Shown here piece after piece: positions 32,071-42,301 of a stretch of 64,000 bases of DNA. The position numbers were made by a program, and so were the translations under genes. Positions within the stretch are counted from its first letter, which is position 1. Each line of letters starts with the position of its first letter. The notes below the pieces were generated by a model, which was not told the origin of the DNA, made no database searches, and was given only the letters and a program-made list of their open reading frames with translations. Source of the stretch: Cordylochernes scorpioides (lineage: Eukaryota; Arthropoda; Arachnida; Pseudoscorpiones; Chernetidae); NCBI GenBank assembly GCA_030710605.1, contig CP092863.1:111721530-111785529 (forward strand). Direction: 5' to 3'.

Positions 32071-32250
32071 ACAAAGTATTTATTAATTTTATTATTTTTT
32101 AACAGAGTGGTCATTTTTATGTTTATATCTTGCTACTCTGTAAATTTCCCTCGTGGCTTATCTTTTGTTTACCATTCATAGTTTGTCCTTGCCTGAAATA
32201 AATTGTTGTCTCCTCCTGAAGTGTTTGTCTTCCCTAATTTTCCACGTGGC
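32071..32250 (+). repeat. Solo-LTR-like repeat
   Basis: Starts TGTAACAAAGTATTTATTAA and ends near TTTTCCACGTGGCA. It contains TTGCTACTCTGTAAATTTCC, CTTGCCTGAAATAAATTG (AATAAA) and GTGTTTGTCTTCCCTAATTT. A second copy sits at 58064-58240 and a 3' remnant at 2090-2150. TG...CA ends and a central AATAAA fit a short LTR; no internal domain is present. Confidence 0.55.
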
Positions 32251-32354
32251 AATATGTTATTTGAATGGGACTGTGTGTACCCTGTTGATTTTATGTGAAT
32301 AAATAGTACAAAAGTGAAACTCTACTGATATCAGATGGATAAAATGAGAAAAAG

Positions 32355-32620
32355 GCATCTCCTGATCGTGAAACTAAAAGTTGCTGATTGTTGCCGCCAT
32401 CTATCGGAATAAATATCAACTAATCATTGATTTTTAATTATTCCAGAATTTGCCCAAATATACCCTTTCATGATTACCTTTGGTTAGCCTTTCTTGATTG
32501 ATCAAGAAAGGGTATTTACCCATTATGGAATAATTAAAAATCAACGTTTAGTTGATATTTATTCCGACAGATGGCGTAAGCCATCAGCAACTTTTACTTG
32601 CACAATCAGATGTCTTTTTT
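32355..32620. mobile_element. Foldback family 2 element
   Basis: Arms about 32370-32460 and 32515-32612: AAAGTTGCTGATTGTTGCCG, GCCATCTATCGGAATAAATA, TTGATTTTTAATTATTCCAG with inverse right arm. Ends again carry CAGATGGCG. A related fragment is at 44890-45005. Confidence 0.8.
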
Positions 32621-33380
32621 CTTAGTAAACTGTTGATTTTAGTTATCCAGGTCTCCCATGGTCCAATTCCTCATTGTGAGCAGTGTTTATTTTTAACAAT
32701 GAATCACTACGTTAAATCTTTATATTTAATTAAAATTAATATAAGCTATTCAAGGGGATAAGTTTCATTCGAGATTTTATTTACTGTCCCTACAAGCTTT
32801 AGGGATTGATGGTTTTACTACACTTCGGTTTGTTTCATAGCTACTGTATTTTGTGCGCTTCACTTTTGAAAACCTCTATTTGATTACACTCTAAATTTTA
32901 TCAAACACTAAACAAAATGTTTCCCGAAAAAGGAGGTTTTAAGCTCCCGAAACACTTGACTCATCAGTGGTAAACCTTACCAGCTGTTTCGCCAGTTTAA
33001 TCCACCATACCACTGTGATATTGCATGCATCATCTAATATGCTATTTTGCTTTTATACCCAACAAGAGAAAGAAATTCCTGATTAAGTCATTTGATGAAT
33101 TTATAGGGATAAGTTTAGAAGAAAGTAGATATATCTATAAATAGACTTTTGTCTGAATTTATCAAAACTGGTGTTGTAGCATATTCTGAATCACCAATTA
33201 TTACGTTCTGTGCTAGAGGAATAAACCAAAATGTATAGTTTTAATGCATATTTAAAAAGAGAAGTGCCATTTTCGGTATATGAATGTCATTCTCTCGTAA
33301 CTCAATGTTGTGCATATTTATATAAAATAACGGTGTGTGGGTAGATGTTACAAATAGCTGGTGTGTAATTCCCTCCTACA
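32621..33380. other. Intergenic with a decayed foldback family 1 core
   Basis: 32935-33035 keeps GACTCATCAGTGGTAAACCT and GCTGTTTCGCCAGTTTAATC in reverse orientation. The rest is AT-rich without features. Confidence 0.5.
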
Positions 33381-33605
33381 CGGTAGGACCAAGCAGAAGA
33401 CAATTAGGACGTACTAGCTCCCTCCCCCACCCCCCAATCAACTAACTCCCCGCCCGCCCAACATGTGCATCCACTCCCAACCTCTGTCTGTCTGTCCTCA
33501 GATCGCCCGCGTATGAGAGCGTGCCACCTGCAGTCGTCGATAGAGTGAAACTGAAATTAAGAGAAACTCCCCTCACCGCGATTGTCGCTCGCTACCCCCC
33601 ATGTC
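33381..33605. other. C-rich block with splice-acceptor-like and ISRE-like words
   Basis: CTGTCTGTCTGTCCTCAG at 33485-33502 resembles a strong 3' splice site, followed by 60 bp of balanced sequence including GAAACTGAAATT (33548). No matching exon frame or donor is evident, so this is only flagged. Confidence 0.3.
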
Positions 33606-35335
33606 TATACACTCATGGACAAAACTTAAGGAAGTTGTACCTTTTAGCATGTATATCGGGATTGAGACAATAACTCTGAAATATACACTCATGGACAAAA
33701 CTTAAGGAAGTTGTATCTTTTAGCATGTATATCGGGATTGAGACAATAACTCTGAAATATACACTCATGGACAAAACTTAAGGAAGTTGTACCTTTTAGC
33801 ATGTACATCGGGATTCAGACAATAACTCTGAAAGATACACTCATGGACAAAACTTAAGGAAGTTGTACCTTTTAGCATGTATATCGGGATTGAGACAATA
33901 ACTCTGAAAGATACACTCATGGACAAAACTTAAGGAAGTTGTACCTTTTAGCATGTATATCGGGATTGAGACAATAACTCTGAAAGATACACTCATGGAC
34001 AAAACTTAAGGAAGTTGTACCTTTTAGCATGTATATCGGGATTGAGACAATAACTCTGAAATATACACTCATGGACAAAACTTAAGGAAGTTGTACCTTT
34101 TAGCATGTATATCGGGATTGAGACAATAACTCTGAAATATACACTCATGGACAAAACTTAAGGAAGTTGTACCTTTTAGCATGTATATCGGGATTCAGAC
34201 AATAACTCTGAAAGATACACTCATGGACAAAACTTAAGGAAGTTGTACCTTTTAGCATGTATATCGGGATTGAGACAATAACTCTGAAATATACACTCAT
34301 GGACAAAACTTAAGGAAGTTGTACCTTTTAGCATGTATATCGGGATTGAGACAATAACTCTGAAATATACACTCATGGACAAAACTTAAGGAAGTTGTAC
34401 CTTTTAGCATGTATATCGGGATTGAGACAATAACTCTGAAAGATACACTCATGGACAAAACTTAAGGAAGTTGTACCTTTTAGCATGTATATCGGGATTG
34501 AGACAATAACTCTGAAAGATACACTCATGGACAAAACTTAAGGAAGTTGTACCTTTTAGCATGTATATCGGGATTCAGACAATAACTCTGAAAGATACAC
34601 TCATGGACAAAACTTAAGGAAGTTGTACCTTTTAGCATGTATATCGGGATTCAGACAATAACTCTGAAAGATACACTCATGGACAAAACTTAAGGAAGTT
34701 GTACCTTTTAGCATGTATATCGGGATTCAGACAATAACTCTGAAAGATACACTCATGGACAAAACTAAAGAGAGTTGTACCTTTTAGCATGTATATCGGG
34801 ATTGAAACAATAACTCTGAAAGATACACTCATGGACAAAACTTAAGGAAGTTGTACCTTTTAGCATGTATATCGGGATTCAGACAATAACTCTGAAAGAT
34901 ACACTCATGGACAAAACTTAAGAGAGTTGTACCTTTTAGCATGTATATCGGGATTGAAACAATAACTTTTAAAGATACACTATTGACAAAACTTAAGAGA
35001 ATTGTACCTTTTAGCATGTATATCGGGATTCAAACAATAACTCTGAAAGATACACTCATGGACAAAACTTAAGGAAGTTGTACCTTTTAGCATGTATATC
35101 GGGATTCAGATAATAACTATGAAAGATACACTCATGGACAAAACTAAAGGAATTTGTACCTTTTAGCATGTATATCGGGATTCAAACAATAATTCTGTAA
35201 GATATTACAGTGACCTTTATTGATGACACATGAGAAAACTAAGTGTGAACAGCTTTTGTCTCCTTCAAAATAACAGACGACCGGCGACATCAAAGACTTT
35301 TCACGTTTTTAAGTTTTGTCCATGAGTGTATACTC
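33606..35335 (+). repeat. Main 76-bp satellite array, ~21 units, in a Tc1-like MITE
   Basis: Units of exactly 76 bp run from 33607 to about 35205, then the MITE internal segment (GACCTTTATTGATGACACAT) and inverted end (TTTTGTCCATGAGTGTA, 35330). Two variant sites (GATTGAG/GATTCAG and AAATATA/AAAGATA) alternate in blocks, which suggests segmental duplications of several units. The last four units are more diverged. Each unit begins with the MITE terminus itself. Confidence 0.95.
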
Positions 35336-36515
35336 TCACCTAGAATATAATTTGAAAAAAAAAAAACTCTCAAGTCTATCACCAAACCAAATCAAAGATA
35401 TACATGATTTTCTCGGATTCATTGACCAATGAAAGTTTTGTCTACTTGTACTGTTCTTCAGTTGGGTAGAAAAACTGAGAATATCTTTAGAAAATATAAA
35501 AGAAGATGGATAGAAGACACACAGAGATTGTTATATCTCTCCACCAAGACTGTATGTAACTGTATTTACATATTGGTACTGTCTACCTTTGTTTGATTTT
35601 TGTCCTTTTGGGCCCCGAGACGAGTCAAAGTAAGACGAAATCACTTGATTAAAAAGCTTTTGTATATATATCTAATTTTCAGTACACTCCCAGTAATCAT
35701 AAATGTAAATATAATATGTCGAGAAGTTTGAAATTACAAACAAGGAAAAAATAACATAAGACCAAGATAGCAACTCTATTAACCGAGACAAAAATAAGAT
35801 AATTTTTAACGAGCAGATCGTTATCATTCCCCTTGACAAGGATGGAATGGTCTTCGGACCCAACATATATATGGTTAAGGCACAACCACCCTACTTTGGT
35901 ACAAGATTTTGTTTCATCGGTTTTTGACTGTGACAGCAATGGCTTCTATATGAATGTGTCAGAGTGTTTATAAGAAATCCTACCTTTATCTTCAACCTGT
36001 TATGTTTTCATATTGAAGTTATCCATTTGTTATGTTCTTATTGATTCTTAACCATATTTTTTCCTTAATATTTTAAGACAGCGCTCATTTTGAACATATG
36101 GTAAACGTTATTCAATTTCTTAATAAAGTCTTCACCATTTTCAATAAATTGTAGAAATCATTCAGAAATAATATTATACAATTCGTCTTTTTTTTTTCTA
36201 GGAGTAAGTTTCGTTTTCAACTTATCACATACCATTTTCTTTTCAAAGTTCGAAAATGTATATTTTGTTTATATTTTCTATTGGAGAATTAAATGTCGTT
36301 TATTGAGAATTTCCACATGGTCAAATTTTCACAAATTATATTCCAGATCACAGATACTTTCATCATTCATCAATGGGCTTGTAAATAGTTCGTTTTCAAT
36401 ATCTTGATCATGAATTCTTTCATCTTGTTCCTTTTCCTCCTCATCGAAGAAAGAATATTTTGTTCAATATTTTGAGCATTTTTATCTTCATAAATTTATA
36501 GCATTGATTTAATAA
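35336..36515. other. AT-rich intergenic DNA, no gene recognised
   Basis: Short minus-strand frames at 35672-35939 lack domains. Nothing else recognised. Confidence 0.45.
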
Positions 36516-36519
36516 AAAG

Positions 36520-36695
36520 TCGGTGGACGAGTGGGTAACACCCTCGATTCCCGACAGCCATGAACCGGGATTGAATCCCGCGTTAATATTTTGTTTAATA
36601 TGTGAATTCACATATTATTCATTGTGTTGCAAATATCATAAACTAAGTTTCTCTTGTTGAGCGGTACCTAATAAAGTGATTTTGGAACCGGATTT
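36520..36695 (+). mobile_element. tRNA-derived SINE, type B (best copy)
   Basis: Head GTCGGTGGACGAGTGGGTAA (A-box-like), ATGAACCGGGATTGAATCCC (B-box-like), then TTTTGTTTAATATGTGAATT, a CATAAACTAAG word, GAGCGGTACCTAATAAAGTG and a final TTTTGGAACCGGATT. Plus orientation; about 175 bp. Confidence 0.85.
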
Positions 36696-37180
36696 AATAT
36701 TGGAGCGTTTAGAGAAAACATATTATAGTTAATAATTGTTGATCGTATAAAATTTGAATTCCCATCTATAAAAATTATAAAAGCCATTGTTATGCTATCA
36801 AGATTTTTGTTAGAAAATATAAAATCAAAATGTCCATATAGTTTGGAGATAAAAACTTGGGTCAATATTTCCAGTTAATGTTCAATGTAGAGATACAATA
36901 GAAGTATTTTGATCGCAGGAGTGATTCTTTGCTCCTGAGAGATTCAACTTTAGCACTGTTGTTCGGATTTTCTTAGAAAAAAAAAAAAACATTCGGGATT
37001 TAATGCTTCCATTTCTTATGAATGTTTATAAAAATAGAGGCATGAAATATGACCAGTGTTTGATATCATTCCATTATTTTATATTAGATAATGAATGTTT
37101 GTAACATTAGAGCCATGATATATGGTCTGTGTTTGATATCATATTCCATTCTTTTTAATAATGGAGGCATAAAAATAGCT
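36696..37180. other. Intergenic, AT-rich; two diverged direct repeats
   Basis: 37010-37090 and 37090-37170 share TGTTTATAAAAATAGAGGCAT / TGTTTGTAACATTAGAGCCAT and GTTTGATATCAT, a local ~80-bp duplication. No gene. Confidence 0.45.
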
Positions 37181-37480
37181 AAAACCCTCTATAACGAAAT
37201 TAAAATAATTGAAACTTGTTTTTCTTACAGACAGAATTTGTTGTTTTTAAAGAGTTTTCTTTGAAAGAATCAAGAACATTTTGCCATTAATAGTATTTCG
37301 TTATAGGTGTTTTTATTAAGAAAGAAGTTCGTTAGAGCGAGATTCTTCCATTATGAAAAGCTTCGTTATAGGAAGTTTCCCCATTTTACAGAGAGCTTTC
37401 TATTATGGAGCATTTTTCGTTAGACTTTCGTTTATATAACGAATATAAGGAGATTTTCGTTATATAGAGGTTTTCAGCTT
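37181..37480. mobile_element. pogo-like MITE
   Basis: Ends AAAACCCTCTATAACGAAAT (37183) and the inverted TTTCGTTATATAGAGGTTTT (37456-37475). Several internal TTCGTTATAGG/TTCGTTAGA words form subterminal repeats. Noncoding. Confidence 0.7.
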
Positions 37481-37528
37481 ATACTCACTCTCACAAATTG
37501 ATTTTCATTTCTACAGGAAAACATAATA

Positions 37529-37941
37529 CACTCATGGACAAAACTAAAGGAAGTTGTACCTTTTTGCATTTATATTGGGATTCATACAATAACTGAAAGT
37601 TATTACATTGACCTTTATTGAATACATACGAGATAACCAAGTGTGAAGAGCCTTTGTCTCTTTAAAAAAAATCGAAACTATTATAGACGCGTATAATTCT
37701 TTTTGAAAATTAAACAATTTCTACTGCCCTTACTGTAATGGAAAAATTAATGGGAGGGACTTTTTCCATTGCAGTAAGGGCAGTTGAAATTGTTTATTTT
37801 TCAAAAAGAATCATACGCGTCTATAATAGTTTCGAATTTTCATAACAGATGGCGTGCTAATGCATCATTAAAAAATAATAATAATAACGGCTGTCGACAT
37901 CAAAGACTTTCCACTTCCTCAAGTTTTATCCATGAGTGTAT
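37529..37941 (+). mobile_element. Tc1-like MITE with a foldback nested inside
   Basis: Terminus TACACTCATGGACAAAACTA at 37529, one unit, internal GACCTTTATTGAATACATAC, then a complete foldback family 1 element (37672-37867, arms GAAACTATTATAGACGCGTA...) between A-runs, and the rest of the MITE (CGACATCAAAGACTTTCCAC...TTTTATCCATGAGTGTA, 37941). The order of insertion is unambiguous. Confidence 0.85.
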
Positions 37942-37980
37942 ATATCGAAGTTACCAGGTTTACCTTTGTTAAGAGAAATT

Positions 37981-38078
37981 CCTATATAAATTGATAAAAA
38001 GATAACCTACCTTTTTTACATTTCAAAATTGTCATCACCTATACGAATCATAATAGATATGATGTGATCATCAGAGAG
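37981..38078 (+). promoter_or_regulatory. Possible promoter or 3' splice site upstream of the UBE2O-like frame
   Basis: TATAAATT at 37984 lies about 95 bp before the ATG. Alternatively the pyrimidine-rich CCTACCTTTTTTACATTTC (38006-38024) followed by CATAATAG (ending 38056) or TCATCAG (ending 38074) could be an acceptor. The sequence does not decide between them. Confidence 0.3.
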
Positions 38079-39644
38079 ATGGAAAGGAAAGGGCATCAGC
38101 TGTTTCCTGGAGATATCATTTATGATCTTCGTGATGGGAAAGCATTCTTCGGTGTTGTCCGGAATACGGAGACAGGAAGTCTGATGGCAGATTGGCATCC
38201 CAGCGGCGAATCTGAAGCTCTGGAAGGTAGGACTTACAAGGTATATGATCGTGCTTTGGAGCCTGGAATGATCGTCAAAATGGCCGCTAAGTCTTGTTAT
38301 GGCATCTGTCTGGATACCGTATCTAGGCTGTGTCTTCGTATCCTATCTACAGACTTCGTTATCCCAGATGTAGATCCCACGGGAATCAATGCTTTTCATC
38401 ATGATCTACATAAAGGAATGGTTGTCATCTTTAACGGATGGCTTGGTGTCATTTTGGATATCCGTTTTGAAGTTAAGCTTCGTTCTACCGACGGAGCAAG
38501 ATCAACAATCTCTCAAGATGACTACGCAAGTTATGTAGATATTCATGATGTTTCAAGTGATCGTGGTGCGTTTAATAAAGTACCGTTTTATACGGGACAG
38601 ATTGTACGTCGTTTAGGATCTCAGGTTGAAGTGACGGATAGTAAAGTAGATGAGTATAAGTTAGTCGCTGTACAGGTACGCTGGTGTGCTAATCTGAATA
38701 CCAAAGAAGAAGTACGTTCCCATCCTGATGGAATTCTTAAAGGAAAGGATATCGAATTGATCGAAAAAGTCGCGATTGCTACACGAAGCTTAAAGAGAAA
38801 TTTCATCAATACTTTTAACCGTTTTGTAGTACAAGATAAAGAAAGTTTGATTACTATTCAGGAATGGCGAGAACAGATGTTCCATATGCTTAGTCCTAGT
38901 ATCTACTCTGTAGTTAACAGTATTGAACTACCCGAGCAAGAATCCGGGGAGCAAAAATCTACAAAACCAAGTTTAAAAAAGAAAATCTCATTGCTGCAAC
39001 AGAAACGTTTGGAAGAAGAATCTTCTAGTGGTAGCGGAAGAACGACATCTCAACGAGGATTCACACCTGCTACCTCTTTGATCGCTCAAAACTCAGAAGT
39101 ACCTGTTGAAACGTACTTAGTGACCACACGCGCTCATATCCTTTGGCAAAATGGGATTGTAGAACAAAACATGCTCTCGATCGAACTTAAACCAACACCA
39201 CGATGGAAAGGTCTCCTCTTTCCGTATGATTTCGTCTTCAAGAGATCCGAGGGCTTCAAGAATACAGCGTATGGCGTGTTGAGATACATCAAGAACAACT
39301 TGGCCACTGTTCAGTGGTCAGTGTGCCGACTGGACATTGATGGTAGACCTGCAACTGAGGTGGGTGAGGAGGAAACTCTGCCATATCGAGATCTGCAGCA
39401 ACATCCCAGGTTCTCCTTCCGTCAGGGGGACTTCGTCAAGGTCGTTGATCCAGTCGACTCGATGGACTTACATCAAAGAGCAGGGAAGATCCTCAAGATC
39501 AAAATCTCAGGATCTCTTGAAGTCCAGCTCCTCAATCAGCAAGTTTCAACCTTTCTTCCTGTCCAGGTCAACCTGATTGATCAGAGTCTCTTGAAGGTCA
39601 ATATCTCTCCCTTTGAATCCTCCGCTTCTCTGGTCAAAACATGA
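38079..39644 (+). CDS. UBE2O-like protein lacking the E2 (UBC) domain, single exon
   Basis: 521 codons from ATG 38079 (purine at -3, G at +4) to TGA 39642-39644. The frame stays open upstream to 37998, so an upstream exon is possible; GTG at 38064 is unlikely as a start. The order of blocks follows the N-terminal half of UBE2O: FPGDIIYDLRDGKAFFGVV, a WHPSGE strand, then GWLGVILDI and GARSTIS (about residues 120-145, like WLGKVYDL and GARCSMN), YTGQIV, and later TRAHILWQNGIVEQN with YGVLRYI...VQWSV...GEEETLPYRDLQQHPRFSFR (about 340-470), i.e. the SH3-like CR1 and CR2 regions that bind substrates. Between them is a low-complexity serine/lysine linker. The coiled coil and catalytic UBC domain (about the last 500 residues in human UBE2O) are absent and not found in the next 4 kb. 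It may be a retrocopy, a truncated paralogue with a scaffold role, or one large exon. AATAAA occurs at 40174. Confidence 0.8.
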   Translation: MERKGHQLFPGDIIYDLRDGKAFFGVVRNTETGSLMADWHPSGESEALEGRTYKVYDRALEPGMIVKMAAKSCYGICLDTVSRLCLRILSTDFVIPDVDPTGINAFHHDLHKGMVVIFNGWLGVILDIRFEVKLRSTDGARSTISQDDYASYVDIHDVSSDRGAFNKVPFYTGQIVRRLGSQVEVTDSKVDEYKLVAVQVRWCANLNTKEEVRSHPDGILKGKDIELIEKVAIATRSLKRNFINTFNRFVVQDKESLITIQEWREQMFHMLSPSIYSVVNSIELPEQESGEQKSTKPSLKKKISLLQQKRLEEESSSGSGRTTSQRGFTPATSLIAQNSEVPVETYLVTTRAHILWQNGIVEQNMLSIELKPTPRWKGLLFPYDFVFKRSEGFKNTAYGVLRYIKNNLATVQWSVCRLDIDGRPATEVGEEETLPYRDLQQHPRFSFRQGDFVKVVDPVDSMDLHQRAGKILKIKISGSLEVQLLNQQVSTFLPVQVNLIDQSLLKVNISPFESSASLVKT

Positions 39645-39757
39645 GTTGGCTGGATATGCAAATTGTGTCTGTTTAATATGTAGATAAGAATAATGTAACA
39701 CTCGGTTATATATATACTTATAAGATTCATTATCACAGGTTTGCGGATTTCGATAAA

Positions 39758-40115
39758 TTACAAAAAGGTATAAGACGCCGTAACTCTTTTTATATTAATT
39801 GTATAAAGTAGCTTTCGGGAAAGCTCTTCCTCAGTAAACTACAACTACTTGTGTGCGTTGATGGAAGGCTAGTAAAATTGCTCTTTTCTAATCGATGTCA
39901 CCGCTTTACCAGAAGTGTCTTCATCTGGTAACCAGGTAAAAATGGTGGAAATATGGTTTTGACTGTTCAAAACTGTAATGGTTAACCCTCATTGCGGGTC
40001 AGTTGAGCTTTGGAATTATAAGTTGTAAAAGCTAGTTTGCTTAGGAAGGACTTGCACGAAAGCTACATTATACAATATATATAAAATAGTTGCGGCGTCT
40101 TATACCTTTTTGTAA
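39758..40115. mobile_element. MITE with ~60-bp terminal inverted repeats
   Basis: Starts TTACAAAAAGGTATAAGACG and ends with the reverse complement (CGTCTTATACCTTTTTGTAA). The similarity continues inwards (GTATAAAGTAGCTTTCGGGA / GCACGAAAGCTACATTATAC). 358 bp, noncoding, just downstream of the UBE2O-like gene. Confidence 0.8.
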
Positions 40116-40430
40116 CTTCTAAAATTATTACAAAGAACAAGTTTCAGAGATAGATTTTACACCATCCTCTATTAATAAACTTTTGAAATGTCTTTACATA
40201 TTAGGATAACTTTCTACTATGTCCTTAGTTAAGATGTAAAAACTCTGCCCTGTCTAAAATAACATTTATAAACTTCCAAGTTTACAGGGCCACATCAAAA
40301 ATAAGGTTTGCAAGATGGAGATGGGAAGAATCAAGAAGCACCAACTGTCCATAAGGGAAGGTCCACCACTAATGAGAGCTGAGACTTCCCAAATCTTTTT
40401 TGTCCTTAGTTCACTAATTGAGGGTAAATT

Positions 40431-41400
40431 ACGAGGGTAAGGTGAAAAGTTCTCGGCCTGACAATGAAATACTCTGATTTCCAGCTTTAAAAAACATTTT
40501 ATTTTTTCTACATAATATTCTTGACTTCAACACACTTGGTCCAGTGTTTCTCCAATATCAGCATTCAATATCAGTATTCCTTCCCAGAAATGAGAGTCTG
40601 GAAAACTGTTAAAATATCCATCTACAGCCCTCTTAACTTCTTCATTGGACGCAAAGCGCTGTCCAGAAACACATTTCTTTAGGTGTGAGAAAATATGAAA
40701 GTTTGAGGGCGCCAAATCAGGAGAATAGGGGGGTTGGCCGAGAAAATTATACCTCAAATCCTGCAGGTTTCCCATTGCCAACACACTTTGTGAGCAGGTA
40801 CGTTGTCCTGATGAAAGATGATTTTTCCTTCTTCAATCCAGGCCTCTTCTCACGAATTTTAAAATCCAGTCGGTCAAGAAGGTTACAGTAATATTCACCT
40901 GTAAAAGTTCTGTCTTTTTCAAGGTAATCGATTAACAGGATCCCTTTGGCATCCCAAGACACACTGGCCATGACCTTTCTGGCAGATACGATAGACTTTG
41001 CTTTCTTTGGCGCTGAATCACCTGCTTCCACCCACTGTTTCGACTGCTGTTTGGTTTCTGGTGTGTAGTGGTGGACCCATGTCTCATCCATGGTGATAAT
41101 AGCCGCACAAAATGAGTTAGATTCCTCTCGAATCGGACCAAACATTGCCGCGAATGTAGTTTGCACATTTGCTTTTTATCTGCATTTAGAAAATCGACAC
41201 CCACCTTGCGCAGAACTTTCACATCCATAATTCTTCGTGAAAGATGTTCCACACTCTTTCTTCTAATATATCCACGACCTCATCTATCTCACATCTTTAC
41301 TCGCTTATCGTCCAACACGATATTGTGTACCTTTTCGATAGTTTCCGGTGTTGTTACATTTTTTAGCCGTACTTCACGTGACTGATGTGCGACCCAAATA
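40431..41400 (-). mobile_element. Mariner remnant (third lineage)
   Basis: A terminal sequence ACGAGGGTAAGGTGAAAAGT followed by TCTCGGCCTGAC at the left (3') end. The right end is lost: sequence passes into a MITE fragment near 41395. Confidence 0.75.
40510..41390 (-). pseudogene. Mariner DD34D transposase pseudogene
   Basis: Minus-strand frames in succession: VGVDFLNADKKQMCKLHSRQ (near 41190), then TMDETWVHHYTPETKQQSKQ with the first catalytic D, SARKVMASVSWDAKGILLID, EYYCNLLDRLDFKIREKRPG, a damaged second motif (the expected HxDNAPAH is disrupted near 40800), and FLGQPPYSPDLAPSNFHIFS, where the third aspartate position reads N (a usual S-D-F becomes S-N-F). The C-terminal frame ends near 40527. 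At least three frameshifts; the N-terminal HTH is incomplete. The motif set differs from the other mariners here. Confidence 0.85.
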
Positions 41401-41778
41401 TGGACAAAATTGTCTCTATCTCCTTAAATAATAATTTAAAAAAACAGACAACCGGCGATATAAAAAATATGAAAAATCATTTTGTCCATGAGTGTATTTA
41501 ATAGACAGTTACCTTTATTGAAGACACACGAGATAACCAAGTGTAAACAAAATTACCTCTTTCTCCTTCAAAAAAAAAAAAAAAAAAACAAGCGAGCGGT
41601 GATATCAAAATATGAAACTTCCTTAAATTTTGTCCATGAGTTAATACACAGTTACCTTTATTGAAGACCCACGAGATAACAGAGTGTGAACAAAATTGCC
41701 TTTGTCTCCTTCATAAAAACAGACAACCGGCTATAACAACATATGAAACTTCCTTAAGTTCAGTCCATGAGTGTATTT
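41395..41778 (+). repeat. Tandem triplication of the MITE internal segment
   Basis: Three units of about 130 bp, each with TTATTGAAGACACACGAGAT (partly missing in the first), TCTCCTTCAAAAA, CAGACAACCGGCGATA and TTTTGTCCATGAG. Here the 3' half of the Tc1-like MITE was amplified rather than the 76-bp terminal unit. Confidence 0.75.
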
Positions 41779-42266
41779 CAATCAATAGATATATGATTAG
41801 AGATCTTTTTACCCCCTCCTGGTAAATCAAATCGACCCCCTCAGCTCCCCAAACGTCTCACCCAGCACCAGAAGAAGGTGGAGAACATCCATCCACCCTA
41901 ACAGCCTAGATTCCCAAACGATGAAGCCCCACAACCAATATCCCTTCCTGAAGATCTACTCCTATTTGCACCGGAGCTCATTTCAATCGAATTCAATGAC
42001 CTATTTTTAGGCCTATCTTAAGTTTTCCTATCTTTGCTCGATATCTGCTCTTCTGGAAATTAATTAGATAGAAAATGGAGGTCTTGTTCCTACCTGGTAA
42101 CGCAGTGTTGCTGAATCTCTCCATCTCTCTCTTTTTTTTTTTTTATTATTTTAATTTCTTCATAGAGTTTTTTTTTCTTTTCCTGGAGAATTATTTTTAG
42201 AGCTTTTTTGGAACTTTTCTGCGAAAACTTTTTTTTCATAGAATTTCTTTGTTATTATTCGTCTTT

Positions 42267-42301
<35 letters not shown>

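Noticed and set aside
33606-35335. CRISPR-like regular array
   Set aside because: The 76-bp units have no unique spacers, the genome is eukaryotic, and the units are a MITE-derived satellite.
36520-36600. SINE heads as true tRNA genes
   Set aside because: Boxes are degenerate and acceptor pairing is absent; they continue into SINE tails.
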